From Fictibacillus phosphorivorans (GTDB lineage Bacteria > Bacillota > Bacilli > Bacillales > Fictibacillaceae): a DNA stretch of 64,000 nucleotides. The stretch is from the NCBI RefSeq assembly GCF_007673525.1, contig NZ_VDZU01000001.1:1116001-1180000 (forward strand). Direction: 5' to 3'. A model generated the notes under the pieces. It was not told where the DNA came from and searched no databases. It saw only the letters and a program-made list of their open reading frames with translations. The stretch's first letter is position 1, and every line of letters starts with the position of its first letter. The translations under genes were made by a program, and so were the position numbers. Shown piece after piece: positions 41,963-50,176 of this stretch.

Positions 41963-44116
41963 TTAAACAAGCATTTCAAATTTTAATAGCAATTCATCGC
42001 CTGTTTGAATCTCGGTTTGAAAGCCTGCCTTTTCTCCATTCTTTAACAGAATCAAGCTCTCACCAGGCTTTGGCTGGAGTATTAGTTCAACTTCTGTAAA
42101 CACATCCTGAAAAATAAACGGTTGTTGATCTGTTTTTTTCATCAAAAGCCTTTCCTGATGATTAAGGACTGAATCCAAACGAAGCTTTTCTTCTTCCCGA
42201 TAAAAGCTATAGAATGGCCGGACTAGAGTTAATTCTTCCTCGTTAAAAATAACCGTACATGATTGATGCAGATTTACGTCTAGAGCATCCGTTATATGTT
42301 TTAAAGTTACTTGCTCTTCCTCAGTAAGTTGATATTCTAATCGATCTCCATCATGCCATAATGTGTTCAGATTAACTCTTTGCTCGTTCAGATACACCGA
42401 ATCAGTGAATTTAGTTCGAATGGAAAGAGGCTTACCATCTACAAAAATAGTAAAATGCGTCCGTTTTGTTTCGCTGCTCCATTCTTTTAGATCAAATATA
42501 TCTGAAAGGGTAGAAGGGAAACGATAATAGCAATCATCTCTATCTTGTATGAACGTATCTGCACATACACGTTGTTCATTAATAAAATAATGAGTTTCAA
42601 ACGTCTCAGCTTTACCGTTCACCCACAACGTTTTTGCAATGTGATCGTTATAAGCTTCTTGAATGGAAACCTTTGCATCCTCGCCGTTTTGTCCTGATTC
42701 ATAATGAATCATAGCACCCTCTAAGATTTCATCTGACAGCGTGCATGAAACGCCATTCATCTCAATGGAAGGAGCTGAACCGATCTTTCCTTTAAATATC
42801 TTCACTTCACCATTTAACCGAACCATCAATCCCATTCCAGGTTTACCGTAAAGCTTAGAAAGATCAGCTCCTCCAGCAATCAAGGCATCACCAATCGTAA
42901 GTTTTTTCACTTGAAACAAACGTATTGTCTTTCCATTTACAGAGACGGTTACATATTTAACCGGATTTTCTTTAGCTGCAATACCGATACCTACAGGTGT
43001 TACGAGTTCAGGACCTTCTTCTTTTAAGGAAGGGATCAAGGATTGGATAGCGTTAAGCCCTCGAATCGCTACGCGTTCAAGAGGCAGATTTAGTATTTCA
43101 GCAATTTTCTCACGTAATAGAGGTGTTAGACTGCCTCCTCCAACAAGCATGATCGCCTGAGGTGCCTTGGCGTTCAACTGAAGAATTTCCTTCGTAATTC
43201 CATCTGCTAAACTTTCTATGGAATACTCAATCATCGAGATGACTTCAGATGTGTCTTTTTGCGATGGGAACCCTAAGATATCAGTATAGGTTACAACTGC
43301 TTCTTCTGTTAATGATCGTTTAAGCTGCTCAGCTACAGGAAAATCTAACAAAAAAGCAGAACTGATGGCTTCTGTAATTTCATCTCCTGCGACCGGAACC
43401 ATACCATACGCAATTACTGTCCCTTGTGCGGTAATCGCGATATCTGAAGTACCTGCTCCAATGTCAACAAGACCTACATTTAACTTACGCATAGAAGGCG
43501 GAATAAGCACATTAATGGCTGCGATTGGTTCTAACGTTAGAGCTTCCATTTCAAGCCCAGCTTCGTCTAGAGCTTTCATTAAAGAATCAACAACGACTCT
43601 TGGTAAGAAAGTAGCGATTACTTCCACACTAGCTCTGTTACCTTGCTGACCGATAAAGCTCCCGATCTCCTGCTCGTCGAGGTAATAATGCAGAACAGAA
43701 TATCCAACGCAATCGTAGAGTAAATTCGAGTTCTCATCCAATAGGCTCGCTAACTGGTATTGAGCCTGTTGAACGGCTGCAAGTTCCATATGGATCACTT
43801 CTTCATGTGAAGAGATATCTTCAAGTGAAAGATCTTTTTCAGAACGGCCTTTCATGGTCTTAAGAGCTCGCCCTGCTGCAGCAACGCAAACCTTTGTAAG
43901 TGGGCCGACTTCAAGTTCAAGCTCATTCTTTATCTTTCGGATCACTCTGGCAACAGCTGGGATATGGTGGATCTGACCATCAAGCATAGATCGCTCTTCA
44001 TGTTCGATCATTTTTTTATATAAAATCTCATACTTTCCGTTTTCATGCTGTTTTAAAATCATACCGACCACGGAACGTGTACCGATATCTAATGCGAATA
44101 AAAGATTTTTGTCCAC
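41963..44116 (-). CDS. Long FtsA/PilM-like actin-fold ATPase
   Basis: A 717-residue protein. The first 380 residues are an actin/FtsA-like ATPase: LDIGTRSVVGMIL (phosphate 1), VDIGAGTSDIAIT (phosphate 2) and IMLVGGGSLTPLL (adenosine) are visible, with an SHS2-like inserted domain between. The C-terminal 330 residues look beta-rich with repeated short motifs (VNGKTIRLF, LNGEVKIFKG, INEQRVCAD, LNEQRVNLN) and have no counterpart in FtsA, which is about 430 residues. There is no amphipathic membrane helix at the C-terminus. Annotated in other bacilli as a cell division protein; real function unknown. GTG start after AGAGGTG. Confidence 0.85.
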   Translation of the reverse strand: MDKNLLFALDIGTRSVVGMILKQHENGKYEILYKKMIEHEERSMLDGQIHHIPAVARVIRKIKNELELEVGPLTKVCVAAAGRALKTMKGRSEKDLSLEDISSHEEVIHMELAAVQQAQYQLASLLDENSNLLYDCVGYSVLHYYLDEQEIGSFIGQQGNRASVEVIATFLPRVVVDSLMKALDEAGLEMEALTLEPIAAINVLIPPSMRKLNVGLVDIGAGTSDIAITAQGTVIAYGMVPVAGDEITEAISSAFLLDFPVAEQLKRSLTEEAVVTYTDILGFPSQKDTSEVISMIEYSIESLADGITKEILQLNAKAPQAIMLVGGGSLTPLLREKIAEILNLPLERVAIRGLNAIQSLIPSLKEEGPELVTPVGIGIAAKENPVKYVTVSVNGKTIRLFQVKKLTIGDALIAGGADLSKLYGKPGMGLMVRLNGEVKIFKGKIGSAPSIEMNGVSCTLSDEILEGAMIHYESGQNGEDAKVSIQEAYNDHIAKTLWVNGKAETFETHYFINEQRVCADTFIQDRDDCYYRFPSTLSDIFDLKEWSSETKRTHFTIFVDGKPLSIRTKFTDSVYLNEQRVNLNTLWHDGDRLEYQLTEEEQVTLKHITDALDVNLHQSCTVIFNEEELTLVRPFYSFYREEEKLRLDSVLNHQERLLMKKTDQQPFIFQDVFTEVELILQPKPGESLILLKNGEKAGFQTEIQTGDELLLKFEMLV

Positions 44117-44237
44117 GAAGGCACCTCTTTTTGTTACGATAGATGTATAGGTAGTCTTATAAGTTGATTAGAAAACGTCCCAATTATTAGAAATGTATCA
44201 TATTTCTTACATTATATAAATACTGAGGTGCTCATAT

Positions 44238-45326
44238 ATGAATCATCTAGAGTTAAGCACGTTACGAACCGAGCTTGATGAAGTAAATAAAGAATTGTTA
44301 GCATTGATCAACAAACGAGGTGAGCTTGTTCAGCGAATCGGTAAGATTAAATCCGATCAAGGTATGAAGAAGTACGATCCTGTTAGAGAAAGGCATATGT
44401 TAGATCTCGTTTCATCAGAGAACCAAGGACCCTTTGAAACGAGTACACTTCACCATCTTTTTAAAGAAATATTTAAAGCAGGTCTCGAATTACAAGAAGT
44501 GAATCACAAAAAAGAGCTTCTTGTCTCGAGAAAACAAAGACCTGAAGATACGGTTATTTCTGTTAAAGGTCTGGAGATCGGAAACGGAAATCCTATTTTA
44601 ATTGCTGGGCCGTGTGCTGTAGAGAGTTACGGACAAACAGCTTCAGTCGCAGAAGCTGTTACGAAGAATGGTGTGAAGTTGTTACGAGGCGGAGCGTTCA
44701 AACCTCGAACGTCACCTTATGATTTCCAAGGTTTAGGCGTGGAAGGACTTCAGATTCTGAAAAAAGTGGCAGATGAATACAATTGTGCGGTAATCAGTGA
44801 AATCGTCCATCCCCAAGACCTTGATATGGCATGTGAGTATTTAGACATCATTCAAATTGGTGCTAGAAACATGCAGAACTATGAGCTGTTAAAAGCAGCT
44901 GGAAGGCTCAATAAGCCTGTTTTGTTAAAAAGAGGACTCGCTGCAACACTTGATGAGTTCATCAACTCAGCTGAATATATCATGTCACAAGGAAATGGAC
45001 AGATCATCCTTTGTGAAAGAGGTATTCGAACGTATGAACGAGCAACGCGAAACACGTTGGATATTACAGCGGTTCCCATTTTAAAACAAGAGACACATCT
45101 GCCTGTGTTTGTAGATGTCACGCATTCAACAGGGAGAAAAGATTTGCTCCTTCCAGCTGCAAAGGCGGCTTTTGCAATCGGTGCAGATGGAGTGATGGCA
45201 GAGGTACATCCAGACCCAGCCGTAGCTTTGTCGGATGCTGCACAGCAGATGAACATCGAAGAATTTCAAAAGTTTGTTGAAGAACTTGTTTCTTCTCGTT
45301 TTCTTAAACTAAATCAGATGGTTTAA
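44238..45326 (+). CDS. aroA: Bifunctional chorismate mutase / DAHP synthase
   Basis: A 362-residue fusion. Residues 1-90 are an AroQ-type chorismate mutase ([25 protein letters not shown]). The remainder is a type I-beta DAHP synthase with [42 protein letters not shown] and [12 protein letters not shown]. It starts the shikimate pathway; the mutase domain lets prephenate or chorismate inhibit the enzyme, as in B. subtilis AroA(G). The SD is GAGGTG. It is divergent from the FtsA-like gene. Confidence 0.95.
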   Translation: MNHLELSTLRTELDEVNKELLALINKRGELVQRIGKIKSDQGMKKYDPVRERHMLDLVSSENQGPFETSTLHHLFKEIFKAGLELQEVNHKKELLVSRKQRPEDTVISVKGLEIGNGNPILIAGPCAVESYGQTASVAEAVTKNGVKLLRGGAFKPRTSPYDFQGLGVEGLQILKKVADEYNCAVISEIVHPQDLDMACEYLDIIQIGARNMQNYELLKAAGRLNKPVLLKRGLAATLDEFINSAEYIMSQGNGQIILCERGIRTYERATRNTLDITAVPILKQETHLPVFVDVTHSTGRKDLLLPAAKAAFAIGADGVMAEVHPDPAVALSDAAQQMNIEEFQKFVEELVSSRFLKLNQMV

Positions 45327-45335
45327 TAAGTAGAG

Positions 45336-45375
45336 AACCGGTCAGCTTTTGTGATAAATGCTGCCGGTTTTTTTT
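45336..45375 (+). terminator. Intrinsic terminator after aroA
   Basis: AACCGG-T-CAGC pairs with GCTGCCGGTT (one bulge), then seven T. Confidence 0.85.
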
Positions 45376-45501
45376 ATATCAAGAACCACTCTGAAAAAGT
45401 GTATGATTCTGCCTATTTTCGCCAAAAATAAGTAAAATAGGTGCATTTTATTTTATTCTTTTTTTAATGTATGAATAAATGGTGAAACATGTCTCTATTC
45501 G

Positions 45502-45530
45502 TTGCCTACTTTACTACTTTATCGTATGAT
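45502..45530 (+). promoter_or_regulatory. Sigma-A promoter of ccpA
   Basis: TTGCCT (45502-45507), 17 bases, TATGAT (45525-45530), 50 bases ahead of the TTG start. No clear cre site overlaps it. Confidence 0.6.
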
Positions 45531-45579
45531 AATAGCATTACATAGCTGTCGGATATGCAGTATATAAGGAGGATTTTTT

Positions 45580-46581
45580 TTGAATACAACAATTTATGAT
45601 GTAGCTCGTGAGGCAGGTGTCTCAATGGCAACGGTTTCTCGTGTTGTTAACGGAAACCCAAACGTCAAGCCATCTACTAGAAAGAAAGTGCTTGAAGCGA
45701 TTGAAAGGTTAGGTTACCGTCCGAATGCAGTAGCCCGAGGATTGGCAAGTAAGAAAACAACAACGGTCGGCGTTATCATTCCAGATATCTCTAGCATCTT
45801 TTTTGCGGAACTCGCTCGTGGTATTGAAGATATTGCAACCATGTACAAATACAACATTATCCTTTGTAACTCTGATCAGAACAAGGAAAAAGAGATTCAT
45901 CTGTTAAACACTTTACTAGGTAAGCAGGTGGATGGAATTGTATTCATGGGCGGAAAGATTACAGAAGAGCATGTAGAAGAATTCAAACGTGCAGCTGTTC
46001 CAATCGTTATGGCAGCTACAGTTGATATGAACGAGGAAGTCCCATCTGTAAACATCGACTATCAAAATGCTGTTTATGAAGCGGTTTCTCACTTGCTTGA
46101 AAAAGGTCATTCTTCAGTTGCGATGGTAACAGGACCACTAGAAGACCCAATCAACGGCTATTATAAGTTCAATGGTTACCGTAAAGCGTTAGAAGAACAT
46201 GGTAAAAAGGTTGATGAGAGTCAAGTATTTGTTGGTGAATACACATATGATTCTGGAATCGAAGCGATCGAAAGCTTCTTAGACAGTGGAAACAAACCTT
46301 CAGCTGTTTTTGTAGGTACGGATGAAATGGCATTAGGTGTGATTCACGGTGCACAAGACCGAGGTTTGAGCGTGCCGGAAGATCTTGAAGTAATCGGATT
46401 CGATAACACAAGACTGGCTACGATGGTTCGTCCAACATTATCAACAGTCGTTCAACCGATGTATGATATCGGAGCGGTAGCGATGCGCTTGTTAACAAAA
46501 CTGATGAACAAAGAAACGGTTGAAGAACATACGGTAGTATTGCCTCATCGTATTCAATTCAGAGATTCTACAAAACAATAA
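45580..46581 (+). CDS. ccpA: Catabolite control protein A
   Basis: A 333-residue LacI/GalR regulator. The N-terminus [20 protein letters not shown] is the CcpA recognition helix region, followed by the hinge [20 protein letters not shown]; the effector domain starts [20 protein letters not shown]. It binds cre sites with HPr-Ser46-P as co-repressor and is the master regulator of carbon catabolite control. TTG start after AAGGAGG. Candidate target here: the acuABC/acsA region, 3.5 kb downstream. It follows aroA, as in B. subtilis. Confidence 0.96.
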   Translation: MNTTIYDVAREAGVSMATVSRVVNGNPNVKPSTRKKVLEAIERLGYRPNAVARGLASKKTTTVGVIIPDISSIFFAELARGIEDIATMYKYNIILCNSDQNKEKEIHLLNTLLGKQVDGIVFMGGKITEEHVEEFKRAAVPIVMAATVDMNEEVPSVNIDYQNAVYEAVSHLLEKGHSSVAMVTGPLEDPINGYYKFNGYRKALEEHGKKVDESQVFVGEYTYDSGIEAIESFLDSGNKPSAVFVGTDEMALGVIHGAQDRGLSVPEDLEVIGFDNTRLATMVRPTLSTVVQPMYDIGAVAMRLLTKLMNKETVEEHTVVLPHRIQFRDSTKQ

Positions 46582-46602
46582 CGAAGTGTTGAGGTGGGCG
46601 AA

Positions 46603-47304
46603 GTGAGAATTGGCATCATCGGTGCGATGGACGAAGAAATCGTTTATATGAAAGAGGCACTGGATATCTATGGGGAAAGTGTTTTTGCTCAAAATAAATT
46701 TTATGAAGGCACACATCATAACAAAGAGGTCGTTTTATGTAAGTCTGGGGTTGGGAAAGTAAATGCAGCGATTACCACACAGATTCTTATTGATCGCTTC
46801 CAAGTCACTCATGTTCTTTTCACAGGAGTAGCAGGTGCGCTTGATCCTGAACTAGAAGTAGGAGATATTGTTATCTCGTCGAGTGCGATGCAGCATGATA
46901 TGGATGCGTCTGCATTGAGCCCTGATTTTCCAAAAGGAACGATTCCGATGTTTGCGTTTGATTCTGAATTTAGAGCAGATGCCGAGCTAGTAAAACTGGC
47001 AGAAACAGCAGCAGAACGATTACAAGGACCGAAAGTGAAGATCGGCAAAGTACTTAGCGGTGATCAGTTTATCGCTGATCGAGAACTGGTTGAAGTCTAT
47101 TCAGCTCTTTTCAACGGAACTTGTATCGAAATGGAAGGATCAGCAGTGGCACAGGCTTCATTCTTAAATGAAGTACCATTCGTGATCATTCGTTCGATCT
47201 CTGATAAAGCAAACGGTGAAGCACCCGCTAGCTTTGCAGAATTCACAGCATTAGCTGCACGCCGTTCGTCAGATATGGTAGAAACGATTATAGAATCATT
47301 ATAG
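46603..47304 (+). CDS. mtnN: 5'-methylthioadenosine/SAH nucleosidase
   Basis: A 233-residue nucleoside phosphorylase-fold enzyme. IGIIGAMDEEI starts the domain; VLFTGVAGALDPEL, CIEMEGSAVAQASF (ribose- and purine-binding Met-Glu) and IIRSISDKANG (catalytic Asp) are all present. It cleaves methylthioadenosine and S-adenosylhomocysteine, feeding methionine recycling. GTG 46603 is chosen because GTG 46594 overlaps GAGGTGG. It begins 21 bases after ccpA, where B. subtilis has motPS instead. Confidence 0.93.
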   Translation: MRIGIIGAMDEEIVYMKEALDIYGESVFAQNKFYEGTHHNKEVVLCKSGVGKVNAAITTQILIDRFQVTHVLFTGVAGALDPELEVGDIVISSSAMQHDMDASALSPDFPKGTIPMFAFDSEFRADAELVKLAETAAERLQGPKVKIGKVLSGDQFIADRELVEVYSALFNGTCIEMEGSAVAQASFLNEVPFVIIRSISDKANGEAPASFAEFTALAARRSSDMVETIIESL

Positions 47305-47320
47305 AAAATGTTTTTTGGAG

Positions 47321-47355
47321 AACTGACCCCTTCAATGGAGGGGTCAGTTTTTTTG
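47321..47355 (+). terminator. Intrinsic terminator after mtnN
   Basis: AACTGACCCCT pairs perfectly with AGGGGTCAGTT, loop TCAATGG, then eight T. Confidence 0.92.
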
Positions 47356-47394
47356 GTTGTGGGTCATGGGTTTGTCGAAAAGTGGTTAAAAATT

Positions 47395-47475
47395 TTTATC
47401 AGTGAAATTAATTTAAATTACCGTGAAATTAATTCTGTTTACCGTGGATATATTTTCGATTACCGTGAAATTATG
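47395..47475. repeat. Array of four 21 bp repeats, core TTACCGTGAAATTA
   Basis: The GTG of the core lies at 47402, 47423, 47444 and 47465: spacing exactly 21. Copies 2 and 4 share TTACCGTGAAATTA; copy 1 is TTATCAGTGAAATTA and copy 3 TTACCGTGGATAT. The array lies between two terminators. Confidence 0.85.
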
Positions 47476-47512
47476 AACATGCACATTAGAAAATATGGCT
47501 TGAAAGTATAAA

Positions 47513-47546
47513 GAAAGAGGACTAAACGATATAGTCCTCTTTTTCT
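47513..47546 (-). terminator. Terminator after acuC
   Basis: AAAGAGGACTA pairs with TAGTCCTCTTT around AACGATA; the minus strand continues TTTCTTTAT. Confidence 0.85.
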
Positions 47547-48699
47547 ATGAACTCTTTTTAATGGAATATAAGCTTTTTTCCAAGGTTGCTCTGTTTTTGG
47601 ATGTAATCTCATCTTTTCTTGGAATGGGTTTATAGATTCCGGATTCATCTTCCCATGTAGGAGGAAGAGGATGCTTCGCTTCGCTTGTCCAACGCTTTAG
47701 CCAGTTCTCTGCGATCTGTCCGGAAGGTGCTTGATTGTTCATCACACACCATAAATAAGACCACGCACGAGGAACGACACGCCAAATATCATATCCGCCA
47801 CCGCCTGTTGCAATCCAGCGGCCGCCACAATATTTTTCTGCGACTTTCTTTGCGATCCTTGGAATTTCCGTATAGGTTTTCATTGTTACAGATAAATGTG
47901 TTAAAGGATCATAATAATGAGCATCAACACCGTTTTGCGTAATGATGACATCCGGTTTAAAGAAATCTGCAACTTCCCACAAGCTTTTTTCATAGCACTC
48001 TAAGAAGGATTCATCTTCTGTAAAGGCATCAACAGGAACATTAAAGGAAAAGCCATACCCTTTTCCAGCTCCTTTTTCATGGATGGATCCTGTTCCAGGA
48101 AATAAGTAGCGTCCGGTTTCGTGGATGGAAAGTGTACAAACATCTGGATCATCATAAAAAGCCCATTGTACACCATCACCATGATGAGCATCTGTGTCGA
48201 CATATAAAACACGTGCATTGTATTTTCGTTTCATATATTCAATTGCAATTGAGCTGTCATTGTAGATACAGAACCCAGAAGCTTTTCCTCTAAAACCGTG
48301 ATGCAGTCCTCCGCAAAGGCTAAGAGCATGCTTGGACTTTCCTTCCATGACATAATCAACAGCAGTCAGCGTGGCACCAACGATCCAACTGCTTGCTTCA
48401 TGCATGTTAGGGAAAATAGGTGTATCTTCTGTACCTAGTCCATAGTTGAGAGCGATCTCCCGATTAAGCTGTCCTCTTCCGGCTTGTTTTACAGCTTCTA
48501 CATATCCTGAATCATGAATCAACATGATCTCTTCATCTGTTGCTTGTCTGGGCTTGATGATCTGATCGTCATCCAAACAACCTGAATCTCTTAACAACTC
48601 ATAAGCAAGCTGAACTCTAAGCTGATTGAAAGGATGAGAGTCACTGAACTTGTATCCTAAAAGATCTGGTGAATAAACAAAAACGGAATCATTTTTCAT
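47545..48699 (-). CDS. acuC: Acetyl-CoA synthetase deacetylase AcuC
   Basis: A 384-residue zinc deacetylase of the class I HDAC-like family. GLHHGFRGKASGFCIYND contains the catalytic His pair, YVDTDAHHGDGVQ the zinc Asp-x-His, and TQNGVDAHYYDPL the third Asp. In B. subtilis AcuC deacetylates AcsA and so restores its activity. The ATG at 48699 has GGTGAA before it; the GTG at 48708 has no SD. The start overlaps the end of acuB by 11 bases. Last gene of acuABC. Confidence 0.94.
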   Translation of the reverse strand: MKNDSVFVYSPDLLGYKFSDSHPFNQLRVQLAYELLRDSGCLDDDQIIKPRQATDEEIMLIHDSGYVEAVKQAGRGQLNREIALNYGLGTEDTPIFPNMHEASSWIVGATLTAVDYVMEGKSKHALSLCGGLHHGFRGKASGFCIYNDSSIAIEYMKRKYNARVLYVDTDAHHGDGVQWAFYDDPDVCTLSIHETGRYLFPGTGSIHEKGAGKGYGFSFNVPVDAFTEDESFLECYEKSLWEVADFFKPDVIITQNGVDAHYYDPLTHLSVTMKTYTEIPRIAKKVAEKYCGGRWIATGGGGYDIWRVVPRAWSYLWCVMNNQAPSGQIAENWLKRWTSEAKHPLPPTWEDESGIYKPIPRKDEITSKNRATLEKSLYSIKKSS

Positions 48700-49339
48700 C
48701 GCGTTCACCGGGAACAGGTGGCCACTTCACTTCATAGCCGTTATCAATCAAGTGTTCGATGACAGGAAGCGGGTTCATCGTTCCAACTCGAAATACGATA
48801 ATCTTTTCTCGCTCATTATGAGAAGGATAGACAAGCACAGAGCTGATGTTCAAGTGGAAATCTTTCAAGACACTTGCTACCTTAGCCAGTTCTCCAGCTT
48901 CGTTCGGTACGGCAACCTCTAGATGAGACCCAGGCTGATGGGTGCCAGTTAAAAGGATGAAAGCATGCAGCATCTCTCGTTCGGTTACAAGACCGACTAA
49001 CTTTGTCTCTTCAAGTACAGGAATACAGCTCACATTGTGTTCATAAAAAATCGTTGAAAGTTCTTCTGCAATGTCAAAAGGATGAGCTGAAAAGATGGCT
49101 TGTTTCATGATGCTTGAAACAGGCTTCTCAAAATCTTCTGGATGCTCGTTCTGGTGAAAAATAGATGGACTGGCATCCTTCACTTCGCGATCTGTAACAA
49201 GTCCCAGTAAATCTCCGTTGTTATCAATGACAGGCAAGTTTCTAACGTCTTTCTCAAGCATTAACTGAATGGCTGTACCGATCGTTTCGTTTTCATGAAT
49301 CGTTACAACATTCTTCTGCATCATATTTTGAACGATCAT
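48689..49339 (-). CDS. acuB: CBS-ACT protein AcuB
   Basis: A 216-residue cytoplasmic protein. Two CBS motifs (about 1-60 and 75-130: MQKNVVTIHENETIGTAI, IMKQAIFSAHPFDIAEEL) are followed by an ACT domain (about 138-205, EVAVPNEAGELAKVASVLKD). CBS pairs commonly bind adenine nucleotides, so AcuB may link energy state to AcuA/AcuC; this is inference. The SD GGGAGTG is good. Middle gene of the operon. Confidence 0.93.
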   Translation of the reverse strand: MIVQNMMQKNVVTIHENETIGTAIQLMLEKDVRNLPVIDNNGDLLGLVTDREVKDASPSIFHQNEHPEDFEKPVSSIMKQAIFSAHPFDIAEELSTIFYEHNVSCIPVLEETKLVGLVTEREMLHAFILLTGTHQPGSHLEVAVPNEAGELAKVASVLKDFHLNISSVLVYPSHNEREKIIVFRVGTMNPLPVIEHLIDNGYEVKWPPVPGERDEK

Positions 49340-49383
49340 ATCGTAACACTCCCATTTGATTTCTCTCTATTCTACTGATTAGA

Positions 49384-50016
49384 TTAGTACATAAAACGAT
49401 TCTTAAAACGCAGCCGGTCGAACCGCTGAATTGTGTCTAAGTCGATTCTTTTTCCGATGCGGACCATTAAACAATTGGCTGGGTGCGAACTGATCTCAGG
49501 ATCATCTGTTGCCATATACTCTAGGTCACCTGCGTTCATCATCTTTTCCATGACTTTTCGGTAATCCCAAACCGATAGTTTTGTCCCTTTTAAGTCCCAG
49601 TGCCAATAGTATTCTGTTGTGATAATAATATAATCTTCCATGGCATCATCCATCATGGATACTTTTAATAGTGTTTTACCAACTTTAAAGTTGCGATAAT
49701 CAGGTATGACTTCAATCGCACCTAATTCTAGTAGATTTTCCATGTTTCCTTCAGACCATCGTTCTAGTGGATCTGGATAGACGTATGTAACATAACCGAT
49801 AACGGTATCCTTATTTCTAGCGATAATGATTCTTCCTTCGGCAAGTCTAGCGATTTCAGTAACAGCTTTCTTTTGCTCTTGAGCTGGTCTGAATGCTTTT
49901 AGATCTTCATGAAAATAAAGACCCTCTAACGTTTCAGCTGATACAGGCCCTTCTACCGTAATGGTTCCATGACTCGTCTTTAGTGCTACACAGTTGTATG
50001 TTTTCGTATGTTTCAT
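49384..50016 (-). CDS. acuA: Acetyl-CoA synthetase acetyltransferase AcuA
   Basis: A 210-residue GNAT-fold protein lysine acetyltransferase. GAIEVIPDYRNFKVGKTLLK contains the acetyl-CoA-binding R-xx-x-G region, with VIGYVTYVYPDP as the preceding strands. In B. subtilis AcuA acetylates a C-terminal lysine of AcsA and inactivates it; the substrate gene is the divergent neighbour. The ATG at 50016 follows TAGGTGGTG; the frame extends to 50043 without an SD. Confidence 0.93.
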   Translation of the reverse strand: MKHTKTYNCVALKTSHGTITVEGPVSAETLEGLYFHEDLKAFRPAQEQKKAVTEIARLAEGRIIIARNKDTVIGYVTYVYPDPLERWSEGNMENLLELGAIEVIPDYRNFKVGKTLLKVSMMDDAMEDYIIITTEYYWHWDLKGTKLSVWDYRKVMEKMMNAGDLEYMATDDPEISSHPANCLMVRIGKRIDLDTIQRFDRLRFKNRFMY

Positions 50017-50048
50017 TTTTACACCACCTAGGTTGGTTTCCAACTTCT

Positions 50049-50078
50049 ATTATACATCATAAATCATCGTTGTAAGGG
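50049..50078 (-). promoter_or_regulatory. Promoter of acuABC
   Basis: On the minus strand a perfect TATAAT (50054-50049) with a weak -35 (CCTTAC or TTACAA near 50076-50070). The cre-like palindrome covers the -35. Confidence 0.55.
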
Positions 50079-50084
50079 TTTACA
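50071..50084. promoter_or_regulatory. cre-like palindrome between acuA and acsA
   Basis: TGTAAGGGTTTACA is a 14-base operator-like palindrome resembling the CcpA site (TGNAANCGNWNNCW), but with GG instead of the central CG. It overlaps the acuABC -35 and lies 52 bases upstream of the acsA -10. Both operons are CcpA-controlled in B. subtilis. Confidence 0.5.
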
Positions 50085-50132
50085 CGACCGTTTTTATAGA
50101 TAGTTCTAATAAGTTAAAAAATTTAGATAATA

Positions 50133-50141
50133 TGATATAAT
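50133..50141 (+). promoter_or_regulatory. Extended -10 promoter of acsA
   Basis: TGATATAAT (50133-50141) is a perfect extended -10, 35 bases before the acsA ATG; the -35 is weak. Confidence 0.6.
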
Positions 50142-50176
50142 TAAAGAGATATTCAAAAGGGAAGGGAGATTTAGCA

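Noticed and set aside
45414..45443. Inverted repeat CCTATTTT/AAAATAGG upstream of ccpA as an operator
   Set aside because: It lies about 60 bases upstream of the -35, is A/T-rich, and could occur by chance; not enough to call.
47308..47511. 67-codon plus-strand frame in which the 21 bp repeat gives a heptapeptide repeat (YREI-type)
   Set aside because: The frame begins inside the mtnN terminator, has no SD, and the related array near 36.4 kb has spacing that is not a multiple of three.
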